Below are positions 60,911-64,000 of a stretch of DNA of 64,000 bases, in pieces. Numbering within the stretch: position 1 is the stretch's first letter; every line of letters begins with the position of its first letter. A model generated the notes under the pieces. The model was given only the letters and a program-made list of their open reading frames with translations, was not told where the DNA came from and searched no databases. The translations under genes were made by a program, and so were the position numbers. Source of the stretch: Chitinilyticum piscinae (GTDB lineage: Bacteria > Pseudomonadota > Gammaproteobacteria > Burkholderiales > Chitinibacteraceae); assembly GCF_015223195.1 (NCBI RefSeq), contig NZ_JADFUA010000003.1:310001-374000 (forward strand), in the 5' to 3' direction.

Positions 60911-61660
60911 TCAGGCAGATTCTGCGTTCCGCAGTAACTCACGCACCAGCTCGGGGCTGGTTTCCACCAGTGCGTATTCGTCCTGCCCCGGAATCCCCAT
61001 GCTGACCGCCGGATTGTGATACTGCATGCCACTCCGGAAGGGGGCCCGCGCCGAGCTGTGAAATTCCCGGCAACCAGTCAGTCGCACCAGGTCGGCGATA
61101 TTGCTGCCACGCACACCGGAGCCAGGCATGACACGCAGCCGCTCTCCAGCCTGGTGCTGCAGTTGGCGTAGCAATGCCGCACCCTCCAGTGCACTGGCGG
61201 CTTGGCCACTGGAAAGCAGGCGGTTGCAGCCCAGCGCAATGATGTCTTCCAGTGCTCGTTCCGGGTTCCGCGCAACATCGAATGCGCGATGAAAGGTAAC
61301 TTGCATTGGAGCTGCCAGCTCGACCAGCCGGCGGCAGCGTGGCACATCAATCTCGCCATCGGCCGTTAAAATACCGATCACCACCCCATCAACACCGAGC
61401 TTCTTGCACGCAAGCACGTCGCGTTCCATGACTTCGAACTCGAGATCGGTATAGAGGAAATCGCCACCACGCGGCCGGATGATCACATTCAGCGTGATCC
61501 ACAGACGATCACGCGCAACCGCCAGCTGTCCATAACTCGGTGTCGTGCCGCCTTCCAGCAGGTTGTCGCAGAATTCGACCCGATGCGCACCGCCTTCCTG
61601 CGCAGCCAGGCAGGATGTCACCGATCCCGCACAGATTTCCAGCTCGATTGCATTCTGCAT
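60911..61660 (-). CDS. cutC: CutC-family protein
   Basis: A 249-residue TIM-barrel protein. LEICAGSVTSCLAAQEGGAHRVEFC, GGTTPSYGQL, IIRPRGGDFLYTDLEFEVM, TFHRAFDV and LLSSGQAASALEGA are family blocks. CutC was named for copper homeostasis, but its metal role is disputed. The ATG at 61660 gives the usual start; an in-frame extension upstream is rejected. Confidence 0.93.
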   Translation of the reverse strand: MQNAIELEICAGSVTSCLAAQEGGAHRVEFCDNLLEGGTTPSYGQLAVARDRLWITLNVIIRPRGGDFLYTDLEFEVMERDVLACKKLGVDGVVIGILTADGEIDVPRCRRLVELAAPMQVTFHRAFDVARNPERALEDIIALGCNRLLSSGQAASALEGAALLRQLQHQAGERLRVMPGSGVRGSNIADLVRLTGCREFHSSARAPFRSGMQYHNPAVSMGIPGQDEYALVETSPELVRELLRNAESA

Positions 61661-61730
61661 GTGGTCCACCCCGATTCGGCATAAAGCCCTATTAGAGCGC
61701 AGCCGCGGCCTTACTGCACGGCAGAAATGC

Positions 61731-61757
61731 ACAACGCCGCGGCTGGCGCGGCGTTGT
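61731..61757 (-). terminator. Hairpin between the dynamin and cutC genes
   Basis: A 10-bp stem (ACAACGCCGC with its complement) with a 7-base loop follows the dynamin-like gene. The T tract on the minus strand is weak, so efficiency is uncertain. Confidence 0.55.
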
Positions 61758-61777
61758 TGTCTACTGGCTGGCTGGTA

Positions 61778-63781
61778 TCAGGCGGCCTGACGCGAGAAGT
61801 CGCGGATTTCCGCGTTCAAGGTGGTGTAGATGCCGCGCAGCTGACCATCAATGGCATGCAGCTGCTCCTGCAACTGCGCGCTGAACTCGTTCAGCTCCTT
61901 GATGCGATCTTCGAGCGTATCAGTTGCCTTGTGAATGCGCTTGATGCTTTCCAGACGGCGACGCAGCTGCAGCTGGTGTTCGCGCACCTGGGTTTCCATC
62001 GGGGCCATCACGGCTTTCAGCCAATTCTCCACATCACGGTTGGCCACATCGAATACATAGATTACGCGGCTGGCAATGGTTTCGAAGAATTTGCGCGTCA
62101 GACGCCCCTGGCTGGTCGTCAGGATATTGCCGACCGTATTGAAGTGCTCGCGGAAGGAGCGCTCCAGACGCGCCAGCTCTTTGTGGTACTTCAGGGTGGA
62201 GAACGGCGGCGGCGTCACCTGCCCCAGGCCGTGCTCCTCGCTGAACTTTTTGTACATCGCGGCCATCATTGCCTGGATTTCCGCAACCTGTTCGGCCGAT
62301 TTGGCAATCGAGGCATTCACATCCAGGAAGAAACGATCCATCGTACTGCGCAGGCCGCCTTCGCCGAAGGAGAAAATGCTGCGCTCCATCTGGGTGCGAA
62401 TCCGGGTGATCTCGTTCTTGAGCGCATCCTTGCCAAGCAGCGAGTACAGCTTGTTAGTCTGCTGACTGAACACACTGCGCAAAGCCTGGAAACGCACCAG
62501 CCCCTGCTCGAACTGCTTCTTGTCTTCCTGAACCTTGTCCATCATCTGCAGGATGACGTCCTGGTTCTTGCCACGCAGCCCGGTCAGCTCGGCCAGCTGC
62601 TCGTTGACCCCTTCCTGGCGGGTATTCAGGATCGAGCGCACAGCCAGCACGATGTCCTCGACCTCCCCCTGGGTGGCATCGCGAACGATGTCCTGCTTGC
62701 CGGGCAGGAGGTCGTCAGAGAGGGCACGCTCCAGATGCGAGAGCTGGCTCTTGGCGAGCAATGCTTCGTCATCCTGCACCTTGGCCACCAGTGCTTTCTG
62801 CGCTGAGACCGGAAATACCTGCTGAGCCGTGATATTCAGCAATTCCGAGGTGGTCTTGATCTGCTTGTCGATTTCGGCCTGGACTTCGGCATCGGTCTTC
62901 AGCGGGTCCCACAGCCCGTCGATCTTGTTCAGCACCACCAGGCGGCCATGGCGGTTGCCCTGACCGCGGGCAATGTGGTTGCGCCAAACGTCGATGTCGC
63001 TCTTGGTCACGCCAGTATCCGCGGCCAGAATGAACAGGATGGCATGCGCATTGGGCAGCAGGTTCAGCGTCAGTTCCGGCTCGGTACCGATGGCATTCAG
63101 GCCCGGAGTATCCAGAATCACCAGCCCCTGTTCCAGCAGCGGGTGCGGAAAATTGATCACCGCATGGCGCCAGCACGGGATTTCCACTTTGCCGTCCGCG
63201 TCGACCGTCACGACCTGATCGGGATCGGTCTCGTCGAACAGGCCATACTGCTTGGCAGTATCGACACTGACCTTGCAGGTCGCACCGATTTCGCGAAATG
63301 CCTCCAGCAGCGCCTCCGGGCTGTCGAGATCCAGCTCGATGGTGGTCCACTCGTCCTTGTAGCGGCGATATTCCTGTGTCGTAACATTACCGGCACGGGT
63401 TTCGATCGGCAGCAGCTGGATCGACGGCACGCGGTCCGGATCGTAGAGCAGCTCGGTCGGGCACATGGTGGTGCGCCCCGCCGACGACGGCAGGATGCGC
63501 TGGCCATAATGCGCAAAGAAAATCGCATTGATCAGCTCGGATTTACCGCGGGAAAACTCCGCGACAAACGCAATATTGAGCTTATCCTCGCGCAGTTTCT
63601 CGGTCAGCGCCTTGATGCGCAGATCGGTCTGGGCGTCATTGAGGTCCTGCTCGGCCAGCCAGCGTTGCAGCTGGGCAATCTGCTGGGTGAGATGGGCACG
63701 CCAGGCGCTGTAAGCCTGAAAGTCAGCCACCATGTAGTCATTGGCGGCAATGCTGTCCTGATGCAAATAGTCGGCGCTCAT
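61778..63781 (-). CDS. Dynamin-like GTPase
   Basis: A 667-residue bacterial dynamin-family protein. After an N-terminal helical bundle the GTPase domain has G1 AEFSRGKSELINA, with the substituted P-loop start typical of this group, G3 LDTPGLNAIG and G4 LNKIDGLWDP. The rest is long helices (stalk) with PPFSTLKYHKELARLERSF and a final coiled region. There is no clear paddle or membrane helix. Family members remodel membranes or protect them under stress or phage attack. It stands alone between cutC and mutM. Confidence 0.88.
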   Translation of the reverse strand: MSADYLHQDSIAANDYMVADFQAYSAWRAHLTQQIAQLQRWLAEQDLNDAQTDLRIKALTEKLREDKLNIAFVAEFSRGKSELINAIFFAHYGQRILPSSAGRTTMCPTELLYDPDRVPSIQLLPIETRAGNVTTQEYRRYKDEWTTIELDLDSPEALLEAFREIGATCKVSVDTAKQYGLFDETDPDQVVTVDADGKVEIPCWRHAVINFPHPLLEQGLVILDTPGLNAIGTEPELTLNLLPNAHAILFILAADTGVTKSDIDVWRNHIARGQGNRHGRLVVLNKIDGLWDPLKTDAEVQAEIDKQIKTTSELLNITAQQVFPVSAQKALVAKVQDDEALLAKSQLSHLERALSDDLLPGKQDIVRDATQGEVEDIVLAVRSILNTRQEGVNEQLAELTGLRGKNQDVILQMMDKVQEDKKQFEQGLVRFQALRSVFSQQTNKLYSLLGKDALKNEITRIRTQMERSIFSFGEGGLRSTMDRFFLDVNASIAKSAEQVAEIQAMMAAMYKKFSEEHGLGQVTPPPFSTLKYHKELARLERSFREHFNTVGNILTTSQGRLTRKFFETIASRVIYVFDVANRDVENWLKAVMAPMETQVREHQLQLRRRLESIKRIHKATDTLEDRIKELNEFSAQLQEQLHAIDGQLRGIYTTLNAEIRDFSRQAA

Positions 63782-63893
63782 GTCACCCCCGATCCTGAAT
63801 TACGTTCTTTTAAGGTCCAGTCTGATTTTGCGTGCTAATTGCCGCAACAGCAACTTTGTCAGCTTAGGAGAGGGGCTGACTGTCGGGTATATA

Positions 63894-64000
63894 TCAGCGC
63901 GGCTGGCAACGCGGGCAGTAACAGCTGGCCCGCTGACCGATTCGCACCTGACGGATGATTTCGCCACACACCCGGCAGGTATCGCCTTCCCGGCCATATA
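63894..64000 (-). CDS. mutM: Formamidopyrimidine-DNA glycosylase, C-terminal zinc finger only (runs off the window)
   Basis: The last 35 codons of MutM/Fpg, read on the minus strand from the window edge to a TGA ending at 63894. The four zinc-ligand cysteines are intact: [12 protein letters not shown] followed by [14 protein letters not shown]. The rest of the gene lies beyond base 64000. A shadow frame over the same bases would hide it. MutM removes oxidised purines from DNA. Confidence 0.92.
   Translation of the reverse strand, partial: YGREGDTCRVCGEIIRQVRIGQRASCYCPRCQPR

Noticed and set aside
63800-63997. A 65-codon minus-strand frame at the right edge
   Set aside because: It is a shadow of the true mutM C-terminal frame, which shows the four zinc-finger cysteines in a different phase.

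Overview
The window is a G+C-rich bacterial chromosome segment from what looks like a betaproteobacterium, most likely of the order Neisseriales. The pointers are the gene order hisB-hisH-hisA-hisF-hisI-hisE-HIT-tatA-tatB-tatC, a PglL/WaaL-type ligase behind tatC, a Chp (pilG-H-I-J-L) cluster and the overall style of the housekeeping proteins. The assignment comes from recognising protein families, not from a search. No rRNA, tRNA, CRISPR array, prophage or intact insertion sequence was seen.

Layout, 1-31 kb. The window opens inside hisD, which ends in a strong terminator. A seven-gene overlapping operon follows (two RDD membrane proteins, a SpoIIM-like protein, DUF4129, DUF4350, MoxR AAA+ ATPase, DUF58), then an acyltransferase. 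A convergent RND efflux operon (adaptor, pump, outer-membrane channel) runs on the minus strand with two palindromes in its upstream region and no adjacent regulator. Two small envelope proteins precede hisBH-(two tiny membrane proteins)-hisAF-(secreted protein)-hisIE-HIT-tatABC-ligase. So the histidine genes are split by about 15.6 kb of unrelated DNA, and hisC is not next to them. An ABC exporter, a small membrane protein, a Cys/His-rich secreted protein, an ABM-fold protein and a PlpD-type patatin/beta-barrel protein follow.

Layout, 31-43 kb. This part is mostly housekeeping: nadD-rsfS, cysD-cysN (separated by a nested inverted-repeat element), a TlyA methyltransferase, an RluF-like pseudouridine synthase, a SirB2-like protein, a MobA protein fused to a degenerate MoaC-like domain, a parvulin, an ArsN2-like acetyltransferase, a quinone-reductase-type flavoprotein, cobT-cobC-cobS and two small proteins.

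Layout, 43-60 kb. This is the most interesting stretch and looks like a surface and motility module. A Chp chemosensory operon (pilG, pilH, pilI, pilJ and a 2004-residue pilL/chpA carrying a hexanucleotide microsatellite) is read leftward. Divergent from it is a 904-residue RTX-repeat protein. Next come two tandem genes for extremely short type IV pilins (58 and 60 residues), a secreted 140-residue protein with two C-terminal cysteines, and a three-gene ABC transporter set (permease, membrane-anchored periplasmic protein, ATPase). The RTX gene and each short pilin gene are preceded by a sigma-54 (-24/-12) promoter with the exact GG-N10-GC spacing. The arrangement recalls the split PilA-N/PilA-C pilin of Geobacter and the PilGHI ABC transporter of Myxococcus, and is the best candidate here for an under-described system.

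The right end holds uppP, a likely small RNA with its own terminator, cutC, a large dynamin-like GTPase, and the zinc-finger end of mutM, which runs off the window.
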